Origin: Epiperipatus broadwayi
Lineage: Eukaryota > Onychophora > Udeonychophora > Euonychophora > Peripatidae
Assembly (NCBI GenBank): GCA_028023455.1
Contig: JAQFVV010006853.1
Coordinates: 122,001 to 186,000, forward strand
Direction: 5' to 3'
DNA: 64,000 nucleotides
A program made the position numbers and the translations under genes. The notes under the pieces were generated by a model. The model was not told where the DNA came from, searched no databases, and worked only from the letters and a program-made list of their open reading frames with translations. Every line of letters begins with the position of its first letter. The first letter of the stretch is position 1. This document shows positions 50,027 to 61,180 of the stretch, one piece after another.

Positions 50027-51214
50027 ATGAGTGAAAACAAAGATAATCATAGTATTTCTGAGGATTTGGGAGGATCCCAAGAGTTACAATCCCCTGATAC
50101 ACAGACTCCATATTTTAGCGTACAATTAAAAGTGGAAGGGGAAGATTTGGTTATAGCTAACCCAGAAGAAGCCACAATAATAAAGGAAAAACATGAAAAT
50201 GAGCCAGATCAATTAATGAGAAATACATTGGAGGAATTCTTGAAACAATTAAAAAAATCAAATAGTGAATTAAAAAGTCAAATCCTAAACTCAAATAGTA
50301 AATTAAAAAGTGAATTAAAAAGTCAGATCCAAAACTCAAATAGTGAATTAAATAGTGAATTAAAAAGTCAGATACAAAATTTAAATATTAAATTAGAGAA
50401 TCAAATGCAGGAGATCAAAGAGACATCTCAAAATCAAGTACAGGAGATAAAGGACTTAAGGGAAGATTTGAGAAATCATGTAGAAGAATCAAAATTGGCC
50501 TCTGAAAAGCTGGAAATAAGAATAAGGAAAGAGATCGAAACAAATTCTGAAAGGGCAGAAAATATGATTGAGGCTATCCAGCAGGACTTTAAAAGTCAAT
50601 ATATTGTATTAAACAATGAAGTACAGGAAATAAGAAATTATCAAAAGGAAACAGTAGTATTTCAAAGAGAAGTTCAGGATAGAGTTGAATCTATTAAGGG
50701 AGAATTAGACAGTGCTAGAAGTGAAGTTAGTAATTTGAAAGAGGAAGTTAAAAATATAACTCTAGCACCTGACAATGTAGTGAAAGGATGTCATAGCCCG
50801 ATTACCAGATTAATAGCTAAACTAGAAACTCAAGAGTTGACCCAATGTGAGATTAATCAAAATCTAGAAAGTGAGCTAAGTCAAGTTATGGGAAGAATAG
50901 AAAATTTTAATGATATAATAAAGAGTAATGCACAGCTATTACATAATAATCTCCAAGATGAAATAGGGGAATTAATTACTCAGTGTGAGAGTAAAGTCTA
51001 TCAAAGGTTAGAAGATAAATTCGGGATAGATAAAGATGAAACTATTAACCAATTGGAACAACAGATTAAAGACTTAAATGTAGGCCTAAAAGATAGTTCA
51101 AAGAGAATAGACTGTGAATGGCAGAACTATAAGTTAGAATTAGAGAGTCGAATGCAAGCTATAGACTATAATAGGGATAATTTTACAGAAAGTAAAAAAA
51201 GTTGTTCAAAGTAA
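50027..51214 (+). CDS. Gag N-terminal part, coiled-coil protein (element-encoded)
   Basis: 395 codons from ATG at 50027. The protein is strongly charged and almost entirely predicted coiled coil. Residues about 75-125 contain three imperfect SNSELKSQIQN-type repeats, followed by long Glu/Lys/Gln heptads. Known of LTR elements: gag forms the particle; an extended N-terminal coiled coil could drive assembly. The true gag continues in another frame: at the A7 run (51194-51200) the downstream capsid frame is +1 relative to this one, and this frame stops 10 bases later. It is not a standard -1 slippery arrangement, so mutation or sequencing error is more likely than programmed shifting. Confidence 0.75.
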   Translation: MSENKDNHSISEDLGGSQELQSPDTQTPYFSVQLKVEGEDLVIANPEEATIIKEKHENEPDQLMRNTLEEFLKQLKKSNSELKSQILNSNSKLKSELKSQIQNSNSELNSELKSQIQNLNIKLENQMQEIKETSQNQVQEIKDLREDLRNHVEESKLASEKLEIRIRKEIETNSERAENMIEAIQQDFKSQYIVLNNEVQEIRNYQKETVVFQREVQDRVESIKGELDSARSEVSNLKEEVKNITLAPDNVVKGCHSPITRLIAKLETQELTQCEINQNLESELSQVMGRIENFNDIIKSNAQLLHNNLQDEIGELITQCESKVYQRLEDKFGIDKDETINQLEQQIKDLNVGLKDSSKRIDCEWQNYKLELESRMQAIDYNRDNFTESKKSCSK

Positions 51215-52136
51215 AGGTTTATCTGAAACTCAAGTAAAGGAAACAAATAATGGTCATAATAACAAAGTAATATCTGAGTTACATACGGTAGCTAATCCCG
51301 TAGAATCAATATATGATCCATTAAATGAGGCTAGAAGTAAAGTCATGCTAGAGCCAGAAAGTAATAGCTCCATGGCCTTAAAATTCTTAAAAATAAAATT
51401 TTTTAGAGGTGAATAGCAGGAGAATCCACATGAGTATCTCCAGAATCTGGAGGAGTTATTCACCTTATGTCATTTATCTGAGATAGAAAAGATTGCTATT
51501 GCTGCTAACCATTTGTGTGCAGAATCTAAAGACTGGTGGCAATCATTATTTATTAAACCAGAAACATATGGAGATTTCAAATATCTTATGTTAGCCAGTT
51601 TTTGGGGGGAAGACTGCCAAGATAACCTGAGATATCAGATATCTCAGGAAAGATATCATGTAAATAAGGGTAGTTATACTCAGTTTTTCAGGAGTCAGGC
51701 CATCAAATTGAAAACCTTGACAGCTTATCCCTTATCTGAGACACAAATTGTGCAAATAATTCGCCATAATTTACCAAGGCATATAGAACAGATCTTGATT
51801 GCTGCTTTCAGACATACCATAGAAGAGGTAGTAGAAATTTTAGATTCGTTAGAGACCAGCGATAGGAATATTGATAATAGAATTAGGGTCAGTAGAGACA
51901 CCCATCCAATGGTGAGTAATATCAATTTCGCAGATAGGTCACCTATGGGAAGGAGGAAGTTAGTTAGAGAAAAAGGATATTATAGGACGAATCCCTATGG
52001 TAGACAGAATAGCCACCTCAGTAGGCCAACAGTTAAGAGTAGAATTCTGAATGAGAATCAGCCTTCTACTAGTGGTATCTCAACAATACCAAAGAAAAAT
52101 ATAAAAGGTAGTAAAAGTAGCGGGGCATTAAATTAA
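51192..52136 (+). pseudogene. Gag capsid part, interrupted by one stop
   Basis: In the frame beginning after the A7 run, the sequence leads into KFLKIKFFRGE, a stop (TAG 51414-51416), then QENPHEYLQNLEELF, the start of a typical retrotransposon gag capsid ('F.G....p..wl..le..F'). The open part from 51513 has the capsid core: DWWQSLF, then RYHVNKGSYTQFFRSQAIKL and IVQIIRHNLPRHIEQILIAA, with a basic C-terminus. No CCHC zinc knuckle is present before the stop at 52136, unlike many gypsy gags. One substitution would explain the stop. Confidence 0.8.
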
Positions 52137-52320
52137 AAAGGACCTCACAGGAATGTTCCTCACTTCAGGGCCCTATTTTTAAACATATGGGGAACAGCAT
52201 GATGTGGATTATCAATAACATAGATCTTGACATTGATTATTTGGAACCTGGCAAAATACTTGCTAATGGAAAGAAGACTAAGTTACCTAATAGACAGGTT
52301 TTTATTACATTATAAATTAA
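52137..52320 (+). pseudogene. Protease remnant lacking the catalytic D-T/S-G
   Basis: The reading NNIDLDIDYLEPGKILANGK, then LPNRQVFITL, fits the middle of a retropepsin (after the catalytic loop). The D-[ST]-G triad expected just upstream (about 52170-52200) is absent; the sequence there reads like a small deletion or replacement. An in-frame TAA at 52313-52315 separates it from the protease C-terminal part, which continues directly in the next entry. Confidence 0.55.
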
Positions 52321-52321
52321 T

Positions 52322-53110
52322 TTGTGCAAATTTGAGCATGTCTTTTTAATCATGCCAGGTTTGATTCATGAAGCCATAATTGGTTCGGATTTCATGACTC
52401 TAAATAATTGTTATATTAATTACAGAGATGAAACTTTTGGATGTAAAGAGGAGATTTGCCCTCTTGTAGTCAATTGTAATAGTCAGATGAATCAATTAAT
52501 GACCATACAGGAGACAACAGTTGATGTAAATATTAAAGTTAAGTTGGATGGTTCATGTATTATTGGCACAGAATACTATAAACCATTTTTCCAGTTGTTG
52601 TTCCAGTATCGTTGTGTTTTCTCCAAAATACCTGGTATATTAAAAGGGTATGTCCATAGAATCAATTTGAAGGATAATGAGCCTTTCCAGCAGCGTACTT
52701 ATCCTATTCCTTATCAATACCAGGCAGAGGTTCAACAGCAGATTAATAAGATGATTGACTGGCAAATAATTAAGCCCAGCCCTTCGTCTTATGTGAATTC
52801 ATTAGTAGTAGTCAAAAAGAAAGATGGATCCATTAGAGTCTGTCTGGATGCACGTACCCTTAACCATCATACTGTCCCAGAGCATGATATACCATCACCT
52901 ATTCAGGAATTATTGACGAAGTTCAAAGGGAAGAGCATATTCTCCACATTTGATTTAACCGCCAGCTATTGGCAAATCCCACTCCATAAAAATGATCAAA
53001 AGTATACGGCATTCCGTTACCAGGGCCAATCTTATATTTTTCAAAGGATGCCCTTTGGTTTAATTAATAGTGGAGCTGGCCTTATCAGATGCTTGAATAT
53101 GGTCTTTTAA
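52322..53110 (+). pseudogene. Pol: protease C-terminus and reverse transcriptase N-half
   Basis: The first ~35 residues (HVFLIMPGLIHEAIIGSDFM) hold the retropepsin 'ilG.Df' flap-end motif. From about residue 125 gypsy RT motifs follow: KKKDGSIRVCLDARTLN, FSTFDLTASYWQIPL (with the first catalytic Asp), AFRYQGQSYIFQRMPFGL and NSGAGLIRCLNMVF. The frame then stops at 53108-53110; the YIDD part continues in another frame. The TTG at 52322 is simply the first codon after an upstream stop, not a credible start. Confidence 0.85.
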
Positions 53111-54030
53111 AAGAACTGAAAAATTTGTTAGTTATATATATTGATGATATTGTCATTGCTTCGGAAAATTTAAATGATCATTTACAGCATCTTAGCATGT
53201 TTCTTTGTGAGTGTTCAGATAACAATATAAAAATCAACTTAGAAAAATGTATTTTAATTGCCCGAGAAATCTCTTTTCTTGGTCATTTGGTTAGTGCTGA
53301 AGGGGTCAAACCTCACCCAGACAAAATTGCCGCCATTCAAAGGTTTCCCGTCCCTAAGACCAGAAAGCACTTGAGATTGCTTTTGGGACTGTGTAATTAC
53401 TATCACAGGTTTTATAAAAAAATTTCATATGATACTATGCACTTATCTGTTTTATTAAAAAAGTGTGAAAAGTGGAGGTGGACCCAGGAACATACAAGGG
53501 AATTTCAAATTGTTAAAGATAACTTTTTAAAAACAGTAATTTTAGCCTATCCAGATTTAAATAAAGAGTTCTATTTGCAAACCAACAGTAGTGGGTTCGG
53601 TTTAGGGGTGATTTTATACCAATTTAATGAGAATAAGGAACCTAGAGTCTTATATTTCTTAAGCCGACATTTAAGGGGAGCGGAACTTAACTATACCACC
53701 ACAGAAAAAGAGGCATTAGCTGTTGTCTGGGGATTTCAAAAACTTAGACAGCTTTTGTTGGGATCAAAAATTATAGTATTAACTGATCATCATAGGTTAG
53801 AGTTTTTCAACAGGAGTTACCTTAATAATGAAAAATTAATCAGATGGAGCCTCTATCTCCAACAGTATCAGTATGAAATCATATATTGTTCAGGACAGGA
53901 TAATGTCATTGCAGATATTCTTAGCCGCAATCCTGTTTCTGTTAATTATCAGAACCCCAGTACTGAAAATATAATTATTTGTAATATGTCTAGTTTGTTA
54001 GAGAAAGAAATAGAGATTATACAAATTTAG
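53089..54030 (+). pseudogene. Pol: reverse transcriptase C-half and RNase H
   Basis: LLVIYIDDIVIASENL contains the RT catalytic YIDD. HLVSAEGVKPHPDKIAAIQ is the conserved gypsy 'G.v..pdKi.ai' segment and GLCNYYHRFYK the 'G..nYYRrFi' motif. RNase H follows: YLQTNSSGFGLGVILYQ, where the usual T-D-A-S Asp is Asn, so a catalytic residue is lost; the Glu (TTTEKEALAVVW) and later Asp (VLTDHHRLEFF; DNVIADILSRN) are kept. The junction with the previous frame is a single-base shift near 53100-53108 (CTTTTAAAAG). The ATG at 53089 is internal, not a start. Confidence 0.85.
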
Positions 54031-54711
54031 AATTACTGCAAGCACAGGATGCTAGGCTAGAGAGAATAGTTCACTTCTTATCGGATCCAGCTAAATTAGG
54101 TCAGAAAAGTAGATATGCTGATAGAATTAAAGAGGGGTATAGGTTTAAAGATAGAATTTTAATGAAGAAAGTAAAAAGGGAAGATGAAAATTCTTGGAGA
54201 GTGATTATTCCTTTATGTTTAGTCAATAAACTCATAGATTATGTTCACACCCAATATGGACACTATGGAATTCAGAAAATTGAATCTATTATTAAGAAGC
54301 ATTTTTATTTTCACAAGATGTCTAAATCCATTGCCCGTAGACTTAGGGAATGCGAGATTTGTTTAAAAACTAAGTTTCAAAATAAATCGTATGTGGGAAC
54401 ACTTCAACCCATACTCCCAGTCAGCCCAATGAATTATTGGCACTGGACTTTTATGGACCACTTCCACCTTTCAACCGTCAAAAATTTATTCTTGTGATGT
54501 ATGACGTTTTTACCAAATATGTCTCTGTTACCCAGTTCCAAAAACAGATGCTAAAAATGTAACTAAGTGCTTGGAAACTTATCAAATTCCTTTAATAGGG
54601 AAAATCCAGCTTCAATACTTACCGGCCACACTACTGCATTCATTTCTGGTACATGGAAAAAGTGGGGTAAGAAGCAAAATATTCAACATATCATGTGCTC
54701 GATTAGAAATC
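54031..54711 (+). pseudogene. Pol: integrase, broken and cut by the assembly gap
   Basis: The open part 54162-54497 holds the zinc-binding HHCC domain (DYVHTQYGHYGIQKI ... RLRECEICLKTK). It then loses frame near 54440: the catalytic-core reading ALDFYGPLPPFNRQKFILV (with the first catalytic Asp) and YDVFTKYVSV is in another frame. Further on, SILTGHTTAFISGTW aligns with the 'iltDhG.qF' motif, so the second catalytic Asp is Gly. The third catalytic residue and C-terminus lie in the gap. Frames that run into the N stretch are artefacts. Confidence 0.8.
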
Positions 54712-55211
54712 NNNNNNNNNNNNNNNNNNNNNNNNNNNNNNNNNNNNNNNNNNNNNNNNNNNNNNNNNNNNNNNNNNNNNNNNNNNNNNNNNNNNNNNNN
54801 NNNNNNNNNNNNNNNNNNNNNNNNNNNNNNNNNNNNNNNNNNNNNNNNNNNNNNNNNNNNNNNNNNNNNNNNNNNNNNNNNNNNNNNNNNNNNNNNNNNN
54901 NNNNNNNNNNNNNNNNNNNNNNNNNNNNNNNNNNNNNNNNNNNNNNNNNNNNNNNNNNNNNNNNNNNNNNNNNNNNNNNNNNNNNNNNNNNNNNNNNNNN
55001 NNNNNNNNNNNNNNNNNNNNNNNNNNNNNNNNNNNNNNNNNNNNNNNNNNNNNNNNNNNNNNNNNNNNNNNNNNNNNNNNNNNNNNNNNNNNNNNNNNNN
55101 NNNNNNNNNNNNNNNNNNNNNNNNNNNNNNNNNNNNNNNNNNNNNNNNNNNNNNNNNNNNNNNNNNNNNNNNNNNNNNNNNNNNNNNNNNNNNNNNNNNN
55201 NNNNNNNNNNN
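54712..55211. other. Assembly gap of 500 N
   Basis: Exactly 500 unknown bases, a typical fixed-size scaffolding gap; true length unknown. It interrupts the gypsy integrase. Confidence 0.97.
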
Positions 55212-57897
55212 CTATATATATTCACAATATTATTATTTCCCTAAAGAAACATTTTATGTCCTTGTCATTTTTTCATTTGTATGTCTCTGATTTGCCGTCT
55301 ATTATAGCTGAAAAAAATGTTTTATGTTATGGAATTGATATTAAGATTATTTTAAAAATACAACGTATAAATTTTTAGAACATGTTACATAACTATGTTA
55401 TTTTTTTTTTTTTTTGTAATTCATCCATGGCAATGGTCAATGGGGTATTAATGATAATGAAATTACTATAAGTTCTAAAAATCGATCTGGGATTTAATTT
55501 CACAGAAGGGTGATTATATTCAAATAGTAGTTAATAAATCTTTTCATATTATTGGCATAATTTTAAAATCAAACATTCATTTTAAAATTTTGTAGTCTTT
55601 GTGACTTTAATTTTATCTTTTATCCACTATAGATTTATTATTTGGGATTCACTCGAACATAAATAAATTAAACATATATAATAAGTTTTTGGTTTATCTA
55701 ACACTTGTTTAATTTGTCACAATCATTAGGGAATCATCCCTCTAAAGTTGCACTGTATATATTTTTACACTAGATGAAATACTCTCCTTTTCTATACACA
55801 AAATAAAATCTTTTGAAAAAATAAGATAAAATCACCTTAACTTTTTATATATTAAATCTCAAGTATTTAAAAGAGAGAGCATAAAGAATTTATCATATTC
55901 ACACTTTCATTTCTAAATGCATAAGATTTGCCTATACATATCTCCTTAGATAAAAAAGAATAAGGTGGATTCATCCTATCTTTTCAAAAGATTATATCTT
56001 GTGTTTAGAAAGGGAGAGTATTCTTCAAGTGTAAAAATCTATATAAGGCAAGTACAGAGAAGTAATTCCTTAATGACTAAATATCCACAACTAATATTTG
56101 AGATATATCTGTAAAGATAAATTATATAGACGAATGATGGGAATAATAAATGACTGTTAACAGAGATATCACTCTTATTTAAATTAGTTTCTTGGCACAG
56201 CATCATTAGAATATAAAATCACAACATTATAATGTCAATTATAATGTTTGTATTTTAAATAAATATCTGTTGCTTTTTTTTATGAAGTAAAAATTTTTTT
56301 ATTACATGGACTATTTATTCAGGGTTTCATATGTAGATTTTGATTTGATTTTATCAAAAAAAGTTACATATAAAATTTTAAATATATCTGGTCATTAATG
56401 AATATACTCACAGAAAAAGTAATGTTTTTAATATTCAGCTTTATTGCTGCCTAGCATGTTTTAAATATATTTAATGTATCATATTCATGTTGTCAAATGG
56501 TGTGATTACATGCTCTTTATATCAATGTTTAATTATTATCTAATAAGATATTCAGTGCATTCAAATTTAGATTTTTTTAAATAGCCCATTTCTTTGATAT
56601 GGGTATGCTTGTTCCTTTTTTGTTAATTCAAAAATAGTCACTAGCTATTGCACATGCCTCTGACTTTCTGGTTTCTGTCCTGACTCTCTGTATACACTAT
56701 TTTTGCATTTGTTATAGGTTGTTTTTTGCTCATGGTCTCTAAATATTGATGTTTGTTCTTTGTTTCTGAGAGTTCTATTATATAAAACTGAATATTACAA
56801 AATTACTTTTTCTGCGAGTATATTCATTAATTACCAGATATTATATTGGCTCAAAAAAGAAGACAATTAGTAATAGGTGAATTATTTTAAATATCCAGTT
56901 TTGTCACGATATGACAATCAAATTTTGTCAAAATTATTTCTCTATTATAACTTACATCAGATGTTGACAGTAGACATCTAAAAATAATCTATTGTTTATA
57001 ATTTATTTTTTCTCTGATAAACTCATGATACTATTAGAACTATAAAGAAAAATTCTTCATGTGTATTCTGTTTTGAAGATAGACTAAAAATGTTATTTGA
57101 TGGAAATTGAATTCAGTAGTGACATCAAGTTCACATTCTTATAATCTAGTTTTAGTAATCCAATATTTGAAAAAAATAGTGATTAAAGTATCTAAAAATT
57201 ATAAATTGCAAATTTACGTCATAAATTTTGCATACATATATTATACTTGTCTGAGTGGTGTCATGAATGATAAGCAACTATTTTGTCATTTTATGTTTCA
57301 GTGCACATTCAATAAGTCACATGATTAGTCTGCCTCATATTTTAATTTTGTGCTGTCTTCTTCATAACTATATTATATTATTTTTGTGTTAAAGTTCAGC
57401 AATCAATTCTTCACAATTAAGACAGCGTTTTTTGTTTTTTTTAATTTTCTAATGAAAAAAAAAATTATTGATAGTTTTCAAAAATAAAATTTAACCAAAA
57501 GTAAATTATTGACTTTGCAAATGGGAAAAAAAAGTAATAAACAGAAAACAATAAACAAAAAAGATATTTGCAACAATGAGAATGTTAACATCAGTAAGTA
57601 TTTAGTTGACTAATTTATGATTAAAAAGCCATTAGATTGAAATAAAACTCAATATAAACATTAAATATTTACAAATAAATAGTTAATAATTTTACAAAAA
57701 TAAAAAATAAACAAATAAAACAAAAAGTAACCATTTATTTACAGTCTGATGAAAAATTGATTGCTGACTATGCACAGTTTCAGTTTTATTTTACTTATTA
57801 TGAGTTTTTATTTTTAATTTATACTCCAGTTATTCAAATAATAAGTATAATAATGCTCAAGGCTAACCGAGTTTGTAAGTAATCATGAAAAACCAAT
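55212..57897. other. Gene-free stretch after the gap
   Basis: No continuation of integrase or an LTR partner of the gypsy element is visible directly after the gap, so either the gap hides more than 500 bp or the element is truncated. 55790-56035 contains complementary blocks (AAATACTCTCCTTTTCTA and inverse) forming a loose inverted repeat. Nothing else recognised. Confidence 0.5.
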
Positions 57898-57975
57898 TAA
57901 CACTTAGACAATCCCAATAAAAATAACAATCAACAATTTCATACTATTGTCAAGGCAACCTCCTTTCAATTTTTC
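57898..57975 (+). repeat. Dispersed repeat family Y, copy 4
   Basis: CACTTAGACAATCCCAATAA, AACAATCAACAATTTCAT and TGTCAAGGCAACCTCCTTTC match the 3030 copy closely. Confidence 0.6.
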
Positions 57976-58024
57976 ATTGATGTGCAATGATATCTATAGA
58001 ATACAACTGGAGAAATAATCTAGG

Positions 58025-58461
58025 TTTTTTTCAAACCAGAAAATGTAACTTATAACTTTTTATTAATTCATTTTTTTATTATTAAATATGATGAAAAAAA
58101 AAACAACATATGGTAATATACATTAGAAATGAAAGTTTACTATCAGTTTTAAAGAAAAGTTAATGTTTTTGATAATACTTTAATATGTATAATATTTATC
58201 ATTAAATTTTATCATATATAGAAAAGTCTAGAACCCAATGCTTTTTTTTCAAACCAGAAAAAGTAACTTATAGCTTTTTATTAATTCATTTTTTTATTAT
58301 TAAATATGATGGAAAAAAACAACATATGGTAATATACATTAGAAATGAAAGTTTACTATTAGTTTTAAAGAAAAGTTAATGTTTTTGATAATACTTTAAT
58401 ATGTATAATATTTATCATTACATTTTATCATATATATAGAAAAGTCTAGAACCCAATGCTT
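58025..58461 (+). repeat. Two-copy tandem duplication, 218-bp period
   Basis: The unit from TTTTTTCAAACCAGAAAA to AAAAGTCTAGAACCCAATGC is present twice (58025-58242 and 58243-58461) with a handful of differences. The poly-T at each unit start could have promoted slippage or unequal exchange. No coding content. Confidence 0.85.
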
Positions 58462-58829
58462 TAGAAACAATAGGACTACTATTATTGGTCTAAATGTTTT
58501 TGAGAAAGTATTTCAGTAGTAATACTATTTCCATCATATTGAACAGTTTAAATGAGGTTTGAATATTTCTAAAAATATTAAATAATTAATATTAGATTAT
58601 GGAAACAATTTAGTATATAATAATTATTAATAGGATTATTAAGTTATAAAGTTAACCTGTTTTAATACAAGCAATATTTAAAAAAAAAAACGTTTAGTTT
58701 AGTGTAATCCATAACACTGCTTTTTGTAAACATTAAAAATATTTAATTTAAAATAGCAATTGTTTTTTTAAAAAAATGTTCAAAATTCAGTTTAATTTCA
58801 AGTTTTAGCATTTTTAAACCCACTCATTT
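58462..58829. other. Gene-free stretch
   Basis: Nothing supported; would correspond to the 3' side of the LINE remnant. Confidence 0.45.
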
Positions 58830-60870
58830 ATTCATTGTCAATCATCTTCAGTCGTCTGCAGGATGAATGTCTCTCCAAATTCAATCTATCTTCCCTGAAA
58901 TCTAGCCTCCCTTTTCCAAATCACCCCTACACACTTTCTTATTTCATTCATCCATCTCACATGTGCTCTTTTTCTGGGTCTTTTGCAATCTTCTAGAATC
59001 CAGTTTAATATCTCAATTGTTCAGGTAGTATCATCTCTTTTAGAAATATGTCCAGTCTATCTCCAATCTTTTAATACTTTTAATGATGTCAGTAACATCT
59101 GTTTGTTCTCTTACTCATATACTGCATTTTCATCTCTTTTGTAACTCCTAACATGCATTTCTACATGCTTTCTATGATTGGAAGTAAGACCTGGTAAAAC
59201 ATATTTATTAAAAATCTTCCTTTTCAAACACAGATGATATATTTTTTTAAATGTTGATTATTTCTAGAAAAAGCACTCCAAACAAATTTAATTCTATGAT
59301 TGATTTCAACTATTAACTTTCCAATTGTTGCATTAATCAGACCAAATTAGTTGTAAGTTTTAACTTCTTCTATCTCATTATTATTAGTCTTTATTTTGAT
59401 CTTTTGAAAAATTCATTGAACATTACTTAGTCTTTTTAACATTTAACTTTAATCCTACTTTTTTACTTTCATATGATCACTCTTCTAACAATTCCTAAAG
59501 CTCTGATGCATTATTTTCAAGAACAACTACATCATCTGAAAAATCTAAATGACTTCAATAATCTTCAATTACTTTTATTCTTTAAGAATTTTATTTATTC
59601 TAACAACACTGCTGTAAAAGTATTGGAGGTATGGAGTCACCCTATCTTACACCCATCTCAATGTTAATTTTCCAAGTATCATTATATAATCTAATTGTTG
59701 GTGTTGAGTTTTTATAAATATTTTTCAGAACATGACAATATCCTAGGTCTATTCATTAATGATCCATTGCTTTAATCACGGAAGAAGTGTTTATAGAATC
59801 AAATGTTTTTTTCATAATCTACAAATTCAAAGCATAATGGCAACTCATTCATGGGTTCTTTTTATAATCTCTCTCAATACTTGGATATTATTCATTATAC
59901 AGAACCATTTTTAAATCCAGATTTTTAATTTCATTGGTTAAATCAAAAATTTTCTGAATTTGAGTTGTAATTATTTTAGTAAAAATTTTGCATAGAACTG
60001 ATAAAAGAAACATATAGATCTGTACTTTCTAAAATTAATAACCTTTTCAAAATATTAATGTTAACTTTGCATTCTTCCAATCATCTGATATATCTTTATC
60101 ATATAGACATTTAATATAACTTTGCCAAAATTTTTTGTATATCATCACCTGTTTTTTTTAAGATATTGGTTGTTATTCAATCATTACCAGGAGCTTTCCC
60201 CTTTATCATAAATTTAATTGCATATCTAACTTCTTCATTTTAAATACTAGCAATTCAGAAGGTATAATAGTTGCAGGAGATATTTGTTATTTATTACTAT
60301 ATAATTCTTGAGAGAACCTTCCTACCCATTTCTTGATGTCATTTCTTTTTTTTAGTAATATTGTCATTTTTTCTTATTGTGGGTGTATGTTTCCTAGCAA
60401 TATCAACATATTGTTTTACACTCTTGAGACTTTTATTCTCTTCTATATCTTTTTTGCTGGTTCACAATTATACTTTCTTATATCATTATCAACTCTTTTC
60501 ACATCATTTTACAAAATTCAAGATATTCAATTCCTAATGCACAATTTTTATATATCTTCATATTCCTTCTTTTTTTCATAAATTCTTTAGTTTCAGTAGA
60601 AATTTTATTGGTCAATCACAGCATTTTTTGCCAGCTAACTTTGTTGCAGGTTTAAAAGTGTATCAGTTATTTTCCTATTAATTTTATTCAAATATGAATT
60701 CTGTTCAAAATCTGCTAATATTTGAAAACGATTTGCATGTTCTAATTTAAATTCATTAGAATGTTTCTGATGATTAAGAATGTCAATTGTGAGTATTGTT
60801 TTTCTTAATAATTTTTTTCTATCTTGTTTTGCATTAAAATGCATCTTACATCTCATTAGTTAATGCTCAC
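58830..60870 (-). pseudogene. RTE-like LINE reverse transcriptase remnant
   Basis: Read 5'-3' on the minus strand. 60635-60856 is an open linker piece (FKLEHANRFQILADFEQ). A DIKKWVGRFSQELYSNK segment lies near 60320. GKAPGNDW (about 60190) and DDWKNAK (about 60080) follow. The palm motif FVDYEK then TFDSI (about 59790-59830, frameshifted in an A7 run), GVRQGDSI (about 59625-59660) and FSDDVVV (about 59505-59545, the F-A-D-D motif with Ser) come next. The C-terminal WMNEIRKCVGVIWKREARFQ, then FGETFIL, lies near 58850-58960. The order and wording fit the RTE group ('FVDYEKAFDS', 'GKAPG'). The endonuclease end is missing; multiple frameshifts. It could formerly have supplied the machinery for the SINEs. 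Confidence 0.75.
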
Positions 60871-60916
60871 TTCCTGTGTTGAATTTATTAACAAATTACA
60901 ATCATGAAATATGTAA

Positions 60917-61180
60917 TACATAAGGGATTCAAACTCAGACTTTCACACTACCCTCAACTCTCCAAGCCATCTCATATTGCTGACCCACCTGATCACACAC
61001 ATGTTGAAAAGATAAATAATCACCAATATACATATGTTGTGCTAAACCAGCACTCGTCAGTTAGTCCAGATTACCATCTCCACACATATATACAATCAGT
61101 GCTCAGCTTTATATTACGATAGCAATTATTTATACTATAATAAATAGGCTTCAAAATACTCCAATTCACAACTCTTCAGC
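60917..61180 (-). repeat. Single full-length hammerhead/Pol III repeat unit
   Basis: Reading plus: the box-B complement GGGATTCAAACTCAGACTTT, a tRNA-like tail, an ATCACACACATGTTGAAAAG block, then on the minus strand a core CTGACGA with GTGCTG/TAGCAC stem II and AACA, a TATATACAATCAGTGCTCAG block, TATTACGATAGCAA, AGGCTTCAAAATACTCC and finally CAACTCTTCAGC at the end. This single unit shows the full about 265-bp extent without an inverted partner. T7 to C in the core makes activity unlikely. Confidence 0.7.

Larger units (their letters stand above)
49468..54711 (+). mobile_element. Ty3/gypsy LTR retrotransposon, degenerate, 3' end lost in the gap
   Basis: Gag, protease, RT, RNase H and integrase lie in the gypsy order on the plus strand, preceded by a PBS-like site and a leader of about 540 bp. 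At least one frameshift or stop breaks every module. No env-like frame can be assessed. The 5' LTR cannot be delimited because the right LTR would lie in or beyond the N run. Confidence 0.85.

Noticed and set aside
51194-51204. Programmed ribosomal frameshift site in gag (A7 run)
   Set aside because: The downstream frame is +1, not -1, relative to the upstream one, and other shifts and stops in the same element show general decay.
54567-55290. Long open frames crossing 54.6-55.3 kb
   Set aside because: They are produced by the 500 Ns; only the left edge belongs to the integrase remnant.
57740-57770. CTGATGA near 57.75 kb as hammerhead box
   Set aside because: Followed directly by A-rich sequence with no stem II or GAAA in register.
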